64,000 nt of DNA, from contig OZ025253.1 in the NCBI GenBank assembly GCA_964019135.1, positions 39,420,548 to 39,484,547 on the forward strand, read 5' to 3'. Source of the stretch: Arenicola marina (Eukaryota > Annelida > Polychaeta > Arenicolidae). The notes below the pieces were generated by a model. That model saw nothing but the letters and a program-made list of their open reading frames with translations. It was not told the origin of the DNA and searched no databases. Below, in pieces: positions 36,204 through 46,939 of the stretch; position 1 is the stretch's first letter; each line of letters opens with the position of its first letter. Both the position numbers and the translations under genes were made by a program.

Positions 36204-36283
36204 TTCGCGTGCCACCCGTCAACGAGCTTGGAAAGGTGTACATGGCCATCACACACAAGTACCAGGGAACATCCAAAAGCCAG
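36204..36283 (+). pseudogene. Gene C exon 3 remnant
   Basis: Only FRVPPVNELGKVYMAI onwards remains, ending with the normal donor (CAG before GTATGG). The first 72 bp of the 152-bp exon and the acceptor are deleted. The junction lies at a short ACTTTC-like similarity, which suggests a microhomology deletion. Gene A keeps the full exon. Confidence 0.75.
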
Positions 36284-36893
36284 GTATGGTAAATATGTAA
36301 TGAATATGCAATATCATGGCTAAGTAACATTAATGGTTAGATGGTATTTGGTCCCTGGTATGGTCAATGTGGCAATAATATTCATACGCCTATGTGTACG
36401 TGTCTCCTGCCATTGTTGGAGCATTTTGATCAGCTACATCCGTCATTTACATGATCTAACACGGATCAAATTCATCCCCTATTTCCAACTCCGGTTGGCA
36501 TCTACAAATCTCAAGCGTATTGGGATCTTAATTTGGCATTTGAGCTTATGAACCTGTGACGCATATTTGTGTACACAAATTGTCAATGTGACCGGTGGAA
36601 CTTGAAACGGTCACCATCACCATGGTGCTCTGTCGTTTGGTCATGACTGTTACTAGGTCTCCTACGCTTACATTTCCCGTGTGGCTTTCTCGATCTTTCA
36701 CCGTGGTAAACCTTTGTATCAGACAAATGCGTTCTGACTTTCTGCTACACCTGAACTATGGCTGTTCCGGAGACTAGTTTGCCACAGAAAGTATCCTTTG
36801 AGATGCATCCATGGCACAATGTAATTAATAAGCCGGCGAAGACGACTATGTTATAAAAGATCCATTATGCCTGCAAACAAAATTTGTTACAAG

Positions 36894-37049
36894 GGACGGT
36901 ACTATATCGGGATTGTGGCAATACACGACGACACAACCATTAAAGTTGCACTGCATGGCCCTCAACCGCTGTCCTTGACCTTCGCTGAGGTCCGGTATTC
37001 AAGCGGTGACGTCATCGAATTTACTGTGGATAGTTTTCAAACTGCCCAA
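36894..37049 (+). CDS. Gene C exon 4
   Basis: 156 bp encoding GRYYIGIVAIHDDTTIKVAL to SFQTAQ. It differs from gene A at one codon (Pro to Arg, two base changes). The donor is GTGAGT. Confidence 0.7.
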
Positions 37050-37447
37050 GTGAGTCATTATTTCTTTATTGTGACTGATTAACTTCCCTGAAACCTTCAT
37101 GCAGCATGTAGCTACTACTCATAGTTTTTAGTTTGCACCAAAATAACCCGCTAATATTAATTTAATATAAGTTTAATCTCTATTTAACGTGGTTCCACAT
37201 TTAAACCTGCTTTAGAAAGGCTCTGGTATTGCTTCAGGGGCACGTTTCACTGTATACCGTATGATGGTTGTCTCTAGAGCATGGGGTTTGCCCCATTTAC
37301 CTCCAAGTTGATGTTGAAGCAGTTATCACGGCATGTCGTATTTGCGTTGTTATCCCCTAGTATTAATCTATATATGCTCGTGTAAAATTTGTGGTAATGC
37401 GGCTTCAAAATATGATGTTACATTATCGCTCGCTGTGTTAGTTTCAG

Positions 37448-37661
37448 TGTGACCACGATGATGGTGGCGACTTGTCTGGAACAACTAGTACTGCCAACAA
37501 AGTCATCTTTGTGATGTCAGGGGCAAAAGCTTCGTCAGTGGGAAACTACTCAGGGGCAGACCACATTGTCTCAGTATTGCCCAGTGTTGAGCATCTCGGC
37601 CGGAAGTACGTCATTCAACCTATTGTGGGTCGAACGACAGGAGACGTGCTGCAAGTGGTCG
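37448..37661 (+). CDS. Gene C exon 5
   Basis: 214 bp encoding CDHDDGGDLSGTTSTANK to TTGDVLQVV. It differs from gene A at five codons, all changing the residue. The donor is GTATGT. Confidence 0.8.
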
Positions 37662-37688
37662 GTATGTTGCCGAGTGGATGTATGTTTG

Positions 37689-37704
37689 TCTATATATGGT
37701 ATTT
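37689..37704. repeat. LINE-A target-site duplication, 3' side
   Basis: TCTATATATGGTATTT, identical to 43,137-43,152. It brackets LINE-A and gives the exact element ends. Confidence 0.85.
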
Positions 37705-38137
37705 TTTGTTTTATGTTTTATTTTTTTATCCGCAGCAGGTAACGAGTACAAATATTTCAAGGCACAGGCCTACAAATATACAATAAACTATAAAACTGCG
37801 CATTCAAATATTGGTCTGAGTGGGCCCCACTTTCTATCAAATTTACACAAACTGGAACCCCCCGTACTGTACCCAATTCATCGCTCTGTGAAATAATTGG
37901 ACTTTATAACCCTGAGACATATTTGGAGGTTTGGTGTCTCCCCTTTCCATTTACATATGTAAATGTGTCTTTTTACAATAAGTATTAAGTGATTAAGTAA
38001 ACTACTACACCGTGTGCCGGATAGCCCGATAACAATAAAGATGTTGTACTCACTTGTATATATGGTTCTAACCAATTAACAAAAGCTGTCCATACACCCT
38101 TAACATATGGACAGTCCCAGAAGAGATGGGTGATGGA

Positions 38138-39265
38138 TTATGGGGCCTTATTACAAAATGTACAAACATCCGTGTCTTTCACCTTACAATTTTTCAAATG
38201 GACATTAGTCGCGATCAACCTATGCAATATCTCAAACTGGAAACTTCTAAGCTTTTCATTTACCGTGGCGTCATACGACAATTCATAGTGACGTTGCCAT
38301 TGATCAGGTGACCACGTGCATTCTAGCTCACTTGCCCATTTCCCTTCATTAACATTATTCATTTTCAGATACATTACTAATTTATTATAAATGAAATTCC
38401 ACACCTTTATTTTATACTTTATACTTTGTAATGCTTGTAATGCACAGGTTCGTGTATTAATAAAAAGCTCCGTATCAATAGGCTTAGCATAGACAGCTTT
38501 CCACTCTCGAGGAAGCGAATGTATCAAGCTATAAAAGTCAGCGAAGTTAACATCAATCTGGTACCGATCCCTGAATTCTGACCAACCCAATACAGTTCTG
38601 TTTTCGTCAAACAGGTCTTGTACATATATGACACCTTTCTGAATAAATTCTTTTTTTCTAACCACAAGATTATAGTTTGTAATAAAGTACGAGTTCCAGA
38701 TAGGGTACCCGGGAAGATCTGCGTTAACGCTTTCTTCTGCTTTTCTATATTCATACCACGCTTTAAACACGTCGGCCCAAAAGGGGTTAGACACACTAGA
38801 ATATACTTTCAGTGACTGAAGGTCAAGGTCCCGACACAACTGTCTTTCTTCGCAAATAGTATCACAAAAGAGTTGTTGCCATTTACCATCCGTTTTTACA
38901 ATACGGTTTATCCATGAGATTTTTAACGCTTTCTGAAACGATTCAATATGTGTCAGACCTAAGCCACCATTTTTAACAGTCTGACATATCCTATTCATAG
39001 AGACTTTCGCCTTCCCACTTTTCCAGATAACATTTCGTACAAATTTAGTCAATTTATCAAAAACAAATTTTCCTGGTGTAGGCAAAACTGACATAACATG
39101 TACAAATTTGGGTAGTGCCAGAGATTTCACAACTGTCACTCTGCCCCTGTATGACAGGTTTCTCTTTCCGTATGCATTCAAAGTTCTGTCAAATTCAACA
39201 ACTTTACTGTCATAATTTAGGGCCGACATTTTTCCTAAATCTGTAGAAAACTTAATACCAAGCAA
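38138..39265 (-). CDS. LINE-A ORF2 fragment: post-RT and zinc-knuckle region
   Basis: 375 codons after the RT catalytic core: KVSMNRICQTVKNGGLGLTH (thumb-like), a long connector, and SFQFEILHRLIATNVHLK before CTFCNKAP. The frame then closes, although HLFWDC lies just downstream. The product would be the C-terminal third of ORF2. Confidence 0.75.
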   Translation of the reverse strand: MLGIKFSTDLGKMSALNYDSKVVEFDRTLNAYGKRNLSYRGRVTVVKSLALPKFVHVMSVLPTPGKFVFDKLTKFVRNVIWKSGKAKVSMNRICQTVKNGGLGLTHIESFQKALKISWINRIVKTDGKWQQLFCDTICEERQLCRDLDLQSLKVYSSVSNPFWADVFKAWYEYRKAEESVNADLPGYPIWNSYFITNYNLVVRKKEFIQKGVIYVQDLFDENRTVLGWSEFRDRYQIDVNFADFYSLIHSLPREWKAVYAKPIDTELFINTRTCALQALQSIKYKIKVWNFIYNKLVMYLKMNNVNEGKWASELECTWSPDQWQRHYELSYDATVNEKLRSFQFEILHRLIATNVHLKNCKVKDTDVCTFCNKAP

Positions 39266-39826
39266 AACAAATTCATTAACCCATTCAATTGGAATGCCCG
39301 TAAATGATATCGCAAAAATGGTAAATGGTATCGCACATTTTTCCTAAACACACAGCTTTTGTCTTCTCTACATTCATAAGCAAACCTGATGCAACACCAA
39401 AATCCTCCATGATCTTTAACACTTCTTAACGATGATTCACTGCCATCTAGTAGTAGGAAAGTGTCATCCGCATATTGACCTATCAAATATTCAACCTCAT
39501 TTATAGCAATACCTATAACCAAACTGTTCCTCTTGAGGTGCATGGCAAGTGGCTCTATGGCTAATATAAAAACATATGGCGATAATGGATCACCCTGTCG
39601 ACACCCTCTACCAATAGTAAATTCTTCTGAGAGATTACCGTTATTCACAACACTGCTCTTAGGTTCTTTATAAACAATATTAAACCATTTTATAAATGAC
39701 GGGCCGAATTCATATGCTTTAAATACACTGTTTATATATTTCCAGCTTAGAGTGTCCAACGCTTTCTCGAAATCTATTAAAAGTAGCATACCGGCCTTCT
39801 TTCTATCCTGCATATAATGCATTATG

Positions 39827-40972
39827 TCAGAAACCAGCCTTGTACTTTAATAAGCATATAGGACGCCAGTTTTTTATGTATTCCCTTGGCTTATCGCCCT
39901 TCGGTGAACATGTAATTATCCCCAACCTTTGGGTTACTGATAGCGACTCAGATGTATATGCCGTTTGAAGGCTGCGATACAAATAGGTTCCAATGTCATT
40001 CCAGAAAAAATTATAAAAATCTATGGGAAAGCCATCAATTCCCGGTGACTTATTATTTTTCATCTCCTTAATGACCAATTTAATTTCATGTAACGTAATG
40101 TTACCTTCCCATAGATCTCTCTGTTTTTCATTTAAGCGCTTGATGTTTGCTGGATGTAAAAAGGTCTGAGTGTATCCTTCTGCCATAGTATGATCACAAT
40201 TTGCATACAGGTTACCATAATATTTCCTAATTTCTTTAAAGATTGCGGCTGGTTCCCCGATTTCTACGTCATCGATCACAAGTTTACTAATCAATTTGCA
40301 TACATAGTTTCTCTTTTCTAGACTACAAAAATAATGACTAGATTTCTCACCTTCTTCATACCACCTAGCTTTTGATCTAAGGATACTACCTTTGACTTTA
40401 GATATACGTATCGTTTCTAATTCATCGTTTAATGAGTCTAAAAAACCAGCATGTCTGATAGTTGACCCTGACTCAATTTGTAAGATGTGCATTTCAATGC
40501 TCCTTTCCCTCGAAATTTGACATTTTTTCTCTAGTTTTATCATTTCAAACAGTTTCTGGTCGTCTAAGGTATTGCCATAAAAAACAGCTACCTCGTTAAT
40601 GCATTGTTTGACTATCTTTGCATATTCCGGGTCAGTTAATAAGTCAGTGTTAAATTTCCAATAACCTTTGCCCCTTGCCGCGAGGAAAAAATCTAATTTT
40701 ACCAAAACCAATGAGTGATCCGTTCTATATCCCGGTCTAATATCACAAGCCCCTATCAAAGCGTTTATGTCATTTGAGGTCCAAAAAAAGTCTAATCTTG
40801 CCCTTTGGGTTCTACGTTGTTGGTTAGTCCAAGTAAATCTCCTCGTCTTTGGGTGACAAAGCCGCCAATAGTCTGATAGTTCTAAACTTTCTAACAACTC
40901 ATATACAGCCGTTGTTGCTATAATATTATTTTCCCGTTGATATCGAATTGTATCATTTTCTTGGGATAACAC
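39827..40972 (-). CDS. LINE-A ORF2 fragment: endonuclease C-end to RT start
   Basis: 381 codons. Contains FTWTNQQRRTQRARLDFFWT and GYRTDHSLVLVKLDF (endonuclease end), a connector with ARWYEEGEKSSHYFCSLEKR, and the RT start SPGIDGFPIDFYNFFWNDIG and LPKGDK-like CSPKGDKPREYIKNWRPI. This layout is standard for the L1/Tx1 lineage. Confidence 0.8.
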   Translation of the reverse strand: MLSQENDTIRYQRENNIIATTAVYELLESLELSDYWRLCHPKTRRFTWTNQQRRTQRARLDFFWTSNDINALIGACDIRPGYRTDHSLVLVKLDFFLAARGKGYWKFNTDLLTDPEYAKIVKQCINEVAVFYGNTLDDQKLFEMIKLEKKCQISRERSIEMHILQIESGSTIRHAGFLDSLNDELETIRISKVKGSILRSKARWYEEGEKSSHYFCSLEKRNYVCKLISKLVIDDVEIGEPAAIFKEIRKYYGNLYANCDHTMAEGYTQTFLHPANIKRLNEKQRDLWEGNITLHEIKLVIKEMKNNKSPGIDGFPIDFYNFFWNDIGTYLYRSLQTAYTSESLSVTQRLGIITCSPKGDKPREYIKNWRPICLLKYKAGF

Positions 40973-41784
40973 CAGGTTTCAGTCTCCACATATTATTATG
41001 GCTGAATTTTCAAAAGTTTGGCCCATATATATTACATAGGGTAAGCCTATAACCACATATAACTATGTCAACGATCAACATATTACCCTCTTCGTCTTTA
41101 ACCACCATATGTACAACGTATTCAAAGTTGTTTCTTAACATTATGACGACTCCGCGGGCTCGGGAGGATGGCGAGTTTGCTAAGAATCTAGCGTCATACT
41201 CATCCCCCAACTGTGTAAGTGTGCAACGATCAAAATGCCCGTCCTGTAGGCAACATATTGATAACTGTTTATCTTCGAGCCAGCTCATTACATCCGCACG
41301 TTTCAGCGGGGAACCAAGTCCCCGAACATTTAAACTACAAATTGAAATAGACCCAAAGAAGGTACCACATAATTATCTGCAGTGATCTTTATATCTATAT
41401 TGCGCCTTACATGTACTAGATCTAGCTGTTTCAACAATACTCGAACTGCGGAGTAGTGAATAATGATATACATGTATATACATATTAAATCAACTTTGTA
41501 GAATAATATAGAAGTATACAAAGTCCAACAGAAACCGTGTGGTCAAAAACAGGTCGAGAAACCTACAACAAATACATATTATCCGGCCGGCCGATCGCGT
41601 CATCGCACCAGCATTGTTTACAACCATAATGACTCATGTGCATAGCTGCCCTGCTCACACCGCAAGAACAACTCACACCGAACCGATACCCTGCACAACA
41701 ACCCGTTCAACCAAGAGGGTGGTCTCAAAGCGCAAACCGCAATTTTTAACATCTTGTAAATTTACTATGTTACATTAGCGTGTT

Positions 41785-42863
41785 TCAACCAACCTTCTGG
41801 AAGTGAAGTGAGAGTCTCCAGTCCGTATTTTCCCCGTTAACCAACAACATATTCCCTGTGAGCGTAGCGCGTGCGCCATCTGCCCTAGCGGCCTTCGTGA
41901 CAGACAGTAAGCGTTGTCGCTGCTCCTGAATGGTTCTTGGGAAGTCTTCCTCGATGAAGATGTTACTCCCGCGAAGTTCCTTCTTTTTCTGCCACACTCT
42001 CTGGCGATCCGTGAAAAGTGCAAACCGTGCGATGATTGGCCGCGGTCTGACACGGGGCGTTCCTGCCGCTGGTTTCTTTCCTAGCCTGTGGCAGCGCTGC
42101 AGCTTCATCTCGGCTACATCCTCGATGCCTAGCTTCGGCTTGACGATTTCCATTATCGCCCGGGTACAATTTTCTTGGTCCCACGCCGCCTCCTGGATTC
42201 CGTGGAAAACAAGGTTTTCTCGACGGCTGTATGTTTCCAAGGCAATTATTTCTTTGCGCACCCGTGCATTCTCCTCTTGTATCCCCTTGATGTTTATATC
42301 GACGTGGCACTGCTCAAGTCTCTGGGGGGGCCTCCCTGGTGTAGTGGTTAGCGCACTAGACCGCAGATCCATAGGTCCTGGGTTCGAATCCGGGCTCGGG
42401 CACCTAATCTGGGGCATGTTTCATTCCTTCATCCTTCATCGTCTCGGGAGGTTCCTTGGCCCAATTTAGCCTGTATGTGCACAAAAGTGGCCTAAAACAC
42501 CAACATTCCATTCCATTCCTCAAGTCTCTTAACTTTATCTCTCACAATTGCATGTTCTTTCTCCAGAGTGTCAATCCTGGCACTGTTAAATTGAGAGATA
42601 TCTTTCAAGTCCTGTATTTCCTTCTTCATTAAGGGTACAGTTTCTCGCACCTCTGGGAGGCAAGATACCAGTTCCAGTATACTGTCCAGTTTGCTGGTCT
42701 TTTCTGCGTTTGCCATAGTATTATCCTTACTGGTGGCTGCACTGTCATTGGCGTTTACCTCACAATCTTCAAACCAAGCAGCAAGTGTCCTTTGTTTCTT
42801 CTCGCTATCTGCCTCGATCTTGGAACCGCTGCTACTCCTACGGCGCTTGCGTTTGCTCGGCAT
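41785..42863 (-). CDS. LINE-A ORF1 (gene C copy), interrupted by a SINE
   Basis: The N-terminal part MPSKRKRRR to VKRLEEW (42,863 to about 42,530) is basic and coiled-coil-like. The C-terminal part (about 42,310 to 41,785) has YSRRENLVFHGIQEA, KPKLGIEDV, RPRPIIARFALFTDRQRVW and FIEEDFP, which resemble the RNA-recognition and C-terminal domains of L1-type ORF1 proteins. A SINE at 42,324-42,518 separates them. Confidence 0.8.
42324..42518 (+). mobile_element. tRNA-derived SINE inside LINE-A ORF1
   Basis: 195 bp flanked by the 11-bp duplication CTCAAGTCTCT (42,313-42,323 and 42,519-42,529). A box TGGTGTAGTGG lies at 42,337-42,347 and B box GGTTCGAATCC at 42,381-42,391, correctly spaced for Pol III. 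A tRNA-unrelated body and a short (CATTC)n tail follow. Its orientation is opposite to the LINE. It is not a tRNA gene because the cloverleaf end and discriminator are absent. Confidence 0.9.
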
Positions 42864-43136
42864 GGCACATTTTGAGACGGTCCCCAGGACAGCTTGACCG
42901 GCGAGTCTCGGTAAATGCCGGGCGATTATACGTCTCCTCGAATGTGTGCGTCGTTTTCTCCGTGGTTTTTCCCTCTAAACCACTGAGAGAGATTGGTATA
43001 TGGTATCTTCATGGACTCCTACCATGTTCCCGGAGTTTGTTACCAACTGTCGACCGGTAAGTGTTTCAGCTAACTCATTTAAACTGCGTTTCTCGGACCC
43101 ACGCAGACTAGCACGTCCACTCACACGCGGCCATAT

Positions 43137-43152
43137 TCTATATATGGTATTT
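43137..43152. repeat. LINE-A target-site duplication, 5' side
   Basis: TCTATATATGGTATTT. Removing the LINE and one copy leaves a gene C intron 5 of only 94 bp. Confidence 0.85.
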
Positions 43153-43203
43153 GATGTTGTGTAGCTGACGCATCTATGTATCGTATCGCCGGTGTGCTTC
43201 CAG

Positions 43204-43595
43204 GGGTGTGCAGGGACACGACGTACTCCATCACAGAGGCTGACGGGGCATCCATCGGGGTGGTGGACCGGCCCCTGAGCCGCAGTCAGCTGGACATCCA
43301 CACCCTGAGCTCGGGGGTCAGCCACGTGCTGGAGGCCAGCTGTCCGGTCCTGGTGGCCCAGCTAGCGATGTCAAGGAAGGGCGAGACCCATGAAAATACA
43401 GACCCCTTTCTGCTCGTGCTGCCCTCTGTTGACACCCCTATCAGCTCTGAATATGCCTTCACTACAATGACATCGCCGGCTGGTCAGTTCACCAACACCC
43501 TAGTGGCGCCCACAGCCATCAGGGAGGGAATGGTGCTAGATGGGGACCCACTCACTCCGAATTGGATGGAGGCCGGGGAGCTGTCCGCTACCCAA
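43204..43595 (+). CDS. Gene C exon 6, first part
   Basis: The acceptor is GTGCTTCCAG (phase 1). It encodes VCRDTTYSITEADGASIGVV, DIHTLSSGVSHVLEASCPVL, NTDPFLLVLPSVDTPISSEY and GELSATQ, matching gene B exon 6 with two fewer residues. After the Gln codon homology stops. The frame runs into foreign sequence and a stop at 43,617-43,619. The remaining 16 codons reappear at 49,212. Confidence 0.8.
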
Positions 43596-43639
43596 ACTAG
43601 ACCGTCAAGCACAGCTTGAGAAGGCAGACGAAAATTTGG

Positions 43640-43880
43640 GTTATGGGACCAATTCGACTATGTTAAGGCCCATTTCATGACTTTGAAAAATTGAGGAGGC
43701 CTGGTTCCCGCCAAAATGGTCCCATAGGGTCCCATGTTAAACTTTGGGAATTTTTAGCAGAAAAACTATTCGGGCGATTTGCACAAATGAAAGACGGTAT
43801 AGAAGGTAATAATGAACCCAATACGTGAAATAATTTGCAGCGTGATTAAATGGAAACTATGAACGTTATAGCAATTTTCC
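43640..43880 (+). repeat. Dispersed repeat R, left-end copy
   Basis: Shares GGCCTGGTTCCCGCCAAAAT and following sequence with 48,470-48,680 for roughly 200 bp, and TAAGGCCCATTTCATGACTT with 47,952-47,971. Several simple repeats follow: (CTTG)n at 43,884-43,901, poly-G at about 44,284-44,296, (ATCG)n at 44,797-44,820 and (GACT)n at 45,212-45,232. Confidence 0.7.
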
Positions 43881-43999
43881 CCCTTGCTTGCTTGCTTGCT
43901 TAAGCAACTCACTCTTTGTTTTATATGCCTCAAGGCGAGCCGCTGAGGGGATCGAAATCCGTGGCAGGCGCCGTGGCAGGCGCCGTGGCATGTTGCCTC

Positions 44000-45519
44000 G
44001 GCTCGCGCCCAGCTCGCAACTGAGGTCGTCTGCGGCTCTCTATCTATCTTTATACGTGAGACGCGCGGACCTTTTAGAGGGCACCCCAGTTTTTGCATAC
44101 AGCCAGCAAGGGGTCACATGCACTAAGCCAAGAACTCAGCTCGCCTCGGCGACCAACTCGGCTCGCCTCGGCTTACCGTGTGAATGCATGGTGGCAGGCC
44201 GGTATAGGCTGGCTGCATGATGAAATTTGAAATAACGGCCGTTAGGAAAAGCGTGGCAGGGGGAAACTAGAGAGGGAGGGAAGGGGGGGGGGGGGAAGTA
44301 GATGTAATGTAATGGAAGGGGGTCGAGCGAGGGGAAAAGGGAATATTAGAAATGCTCGGGGACGTGGTTTGAACTTTAGATTGAAAGATATAGTAATTTT
44401 TCGGGGTCAGAAAGGGGTTTGTGGAATGAGGTTAGCGGCCTAATGGATAGGGAATTGCGTATGCTGGTTGCGTCCTGATTTGGACTTAGTATATATATAT
44501 ATATACATATGACACTTAGGTTGACGAGCGAAATGGTAGGGCTTCATGCCTTACGTCGGCTCCTAGTTTTTGGTGGTGACACTTTTTTTTCATTACTGGG
44601 CCAGTAAAAAAAAAGTCTTGCAAATTGTCGGGTCGTAATGCTTGTAAATGAGGCCTTAGGCCGTCTGGTAATTTTTAGGTGACAGGAATTGTTGAGGATT
44701 ATGAAAAAAGTGAATAAAACCGATATGACAGATGCATGGCTGGCAGGCATCGGCCCGTCCGTGCGTGTGCACTGAACTGAGAAGGAGGCGCAATGCCGAT
44801 CGATCGATCGATCGATCGATGGATAGATGGATTTGAATTGGCTAAAAGTTGAAGCAGGTAAGTGTCTAGGGGATACCAGTGCGATTTGTTGGTAGTATGT
44901 GACCTAAGGCTGTCCTATCTAATACTAATTGCTTCGAACGACGTGTATTCGAATGACTAGCAACTTGGCTGTCTTTCGCTTGAAGGAGTGAGCGATGATA
45001 TAAGCCGCCCAGCTCGCTCGCGCCACCTACTGTCAGAGTGTTTTAGCATATGTCAGACGACCGTTGACATTGTTTTGCCAAAAAATTAACTTTCTCTCTC
45101 TCCCTCCCTCACTGGATGTGTTTTCTTCAAATATATTGGCCTTCAACCGGTCGTTATTTTAATAATAACAACAACAACTTGTGGGTGTCAGTAGCTGCTA
45201 AGCTTAGTACTGACTGACTGACTGACTGACTGACAGACAGAATGACAGATAGACTCAAACCAAGACAAATATTTGCAGGATGAAGGTACGTCGTCTGCTA
45301 GTGGCCCGGCCTTTTCTGCAAGGATGGGGGAAGACTTCAATACATGGAAGAGTTACATACAGCACTACACAGAAGTTTATCGCCACGTACTGTTTAGAAT
45401 TAAATGGAGAATCGATGGTAATTAATATCATTCATGCCATGATTATTAATTACTTACTGCCACGGTCATGATACGTCGAATGATAGAGTTGTTGTTGTCA
45501 CGGCAAGGCCTTGTTGGGG
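44000..45519. other. Interior of insertion block, low-complexity
   Basis: Mixed simple repeats (see neighbouring entries). No protein of known family was recognised on either strand. Confidence 0.4.
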
Positions 45520-46900
45520 GTGGTAAATATAATGATTAGTGGTACGATTTCAGTATATATCTCTGGATATGGAATAATTTTGCCCTTAAGCATTATTCAT
45601 ACATGTCTCGGCGCCAATACGTGGACTATTAGACTTACCGAGGGCCTTATTAATTCTAAATATAATGATTAGTGGTACGATATCAGTATATTTCTCTGGA
45701 TATGGAATAATTTTGTCCTTAAGCATTATTCATTTATGTCTCGGTGCCAATATGTGGAATATTAGAAATAACACGGGCCTTATTAGTCATAAATATAATG
45801 ATTAGTGGTACGATTTCAGTATATTTCTCTGCATATGGAATAATTTTGCCCTTAAGCATTGTTCAAACATGTCGCAGTGCCAATACGTGGAATATTAGAC
45901 TTACCGAGGGCCTTATTCATTATAAATATAATGATTAGTAGTACGATTTCAGTATATTTCTCTGGATATGGAATCATTTTGCCCTTAAGCCTTGTTCGCC
46001 CGGCGGTGCCAATACGTGGAATATTAGAAATAACACGGGCCTTATTAGTCATAAATATAAGGATTAGTGGTACGATTTCAGTACATTTCTCTGGATGTGG
46101 AATAATTTTGCCTTTAAGCATTATTCATTTATGTCTCGGTGCCAATACGTGGAATATTAGAAATAACGCAGGCCTTATTAGTCATAAATATAATGATTAG
46201 TGGTATGATTTCAGTATGTTTCTCTGGATATGGAATAATTTTGCCCTTAAGCATTGTTCAAACATGTCGCAGTGCCAATACGTGGAATATTAGACTTACC
46301 GAGGGCCTTATTAATTATAAATATAATGATTACTGGTACGATTTCAGTATATTTCTCTGGATATGGAATAATTTGCCCTTAAGCATTGTTCAAACATGTC
46401 GCAGTGCCAATACGTGGAATATTAGACTTACCGAGGGCCTTATTAATTATAAATATAATGATTACTGGTACGATTTCAGTATATTTCCCTGGATATAGAA
46501 TAATTTTGCCCTTAAGCATTGTTCAAACATGTCGCAGTGCCAATACGTGGAATATTAGACTTACCGAGGGCCTTATTAATTATAAATATAATGATTACTG
46601 GTACGATTTCAGTATATTTCTCTGGATATGGAATAATTTTGCCCTTAAGCATTGTTCAAACATGTCGCAGTGCCAATACGTGGAATATTAGACTTACCGA
46701 GGGCCTTATTAATTATAAATATAATGATTACTGGTACGATTTCAGTATATTTCTCTGGATATGGAATAATTTTGCCCTTAAGCATTGTTCAAACATGTCG
46801 CAGTGCCAATACGTGGAATATTAGACTTACCGAGGGCGTCATTAATTATAAATATAATGATTAGTGGTACGATTTCAGTATATTTCTCTGGATATGGAAT
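45520..46900 (+). repeat. 133-bp tandem satellite, about 10 units
   Basis: Monomers carry GCCAATACGTGGAATATTAG, AAATATAATGATTA and TCTCTGGATATGGAATAAT. Two subtypes occur, one with AGAAATAACACGGGCC and one with AGACTTACCGAGGGCC. They are mixed in the left half, while the right half holds about five nearly identical monomers of the second subtype. The repeated open frames (offset exactly 133 bp) come from the periodicity. Confidence 0.92.
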
Positions 46901-46939
46901 TCATGTATCGCTCGTCATACGTTGCATTATAAAGTTATC

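Larger units (their letters stand above)
37705..43136 (-). mobile_element. LINE-A (L1/Tx1-like), near full length, in gene C intron 5
   Basis: About 5.4 kb between 16-bp target duplications. ORF1 runs from 42,863 to 41,785 and is interrupted by a SINE. ORF2 starts near 41,350 with SICSLNVRGLGSPLK (endonuclease), followed by FTWTNQQRRTQRARLDFF and GYRTDHSLVLVKL. The RT carries SPGIDGFPIDFY, LLIDFEKALDTLSW, GDPLSPYVF and QYADDTFLLLD, and the C-terminal zinc knuckle has CTFCNKAP then HLFWDC. ORF2 lies in four main frames (41,288-41,010, 40,972-39,827, 39,822-39,235 and 39,265-38,138), so it is inactive. The endonuclease CLQ-x-x-HF motif has Asp where Glu is expected. The T-rich end at 37,700-37,730 is the 3' tail. 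Confidence 0.9.

Noticed and set aside
42337-42400. Candidate tRNA gene (A and B boxes present)
   Set aside because: No complete cloverleaf. It sits in a 195-bp element with target duplications and a simple-repeat tail, so it is a SINE.
45744-46864. Repeating 100-codon frames with FKHVAVPIRGILDLPR
   Set aside because: They recur every 133 bp as products of the satellite periodicity. They have no start context and no domain.
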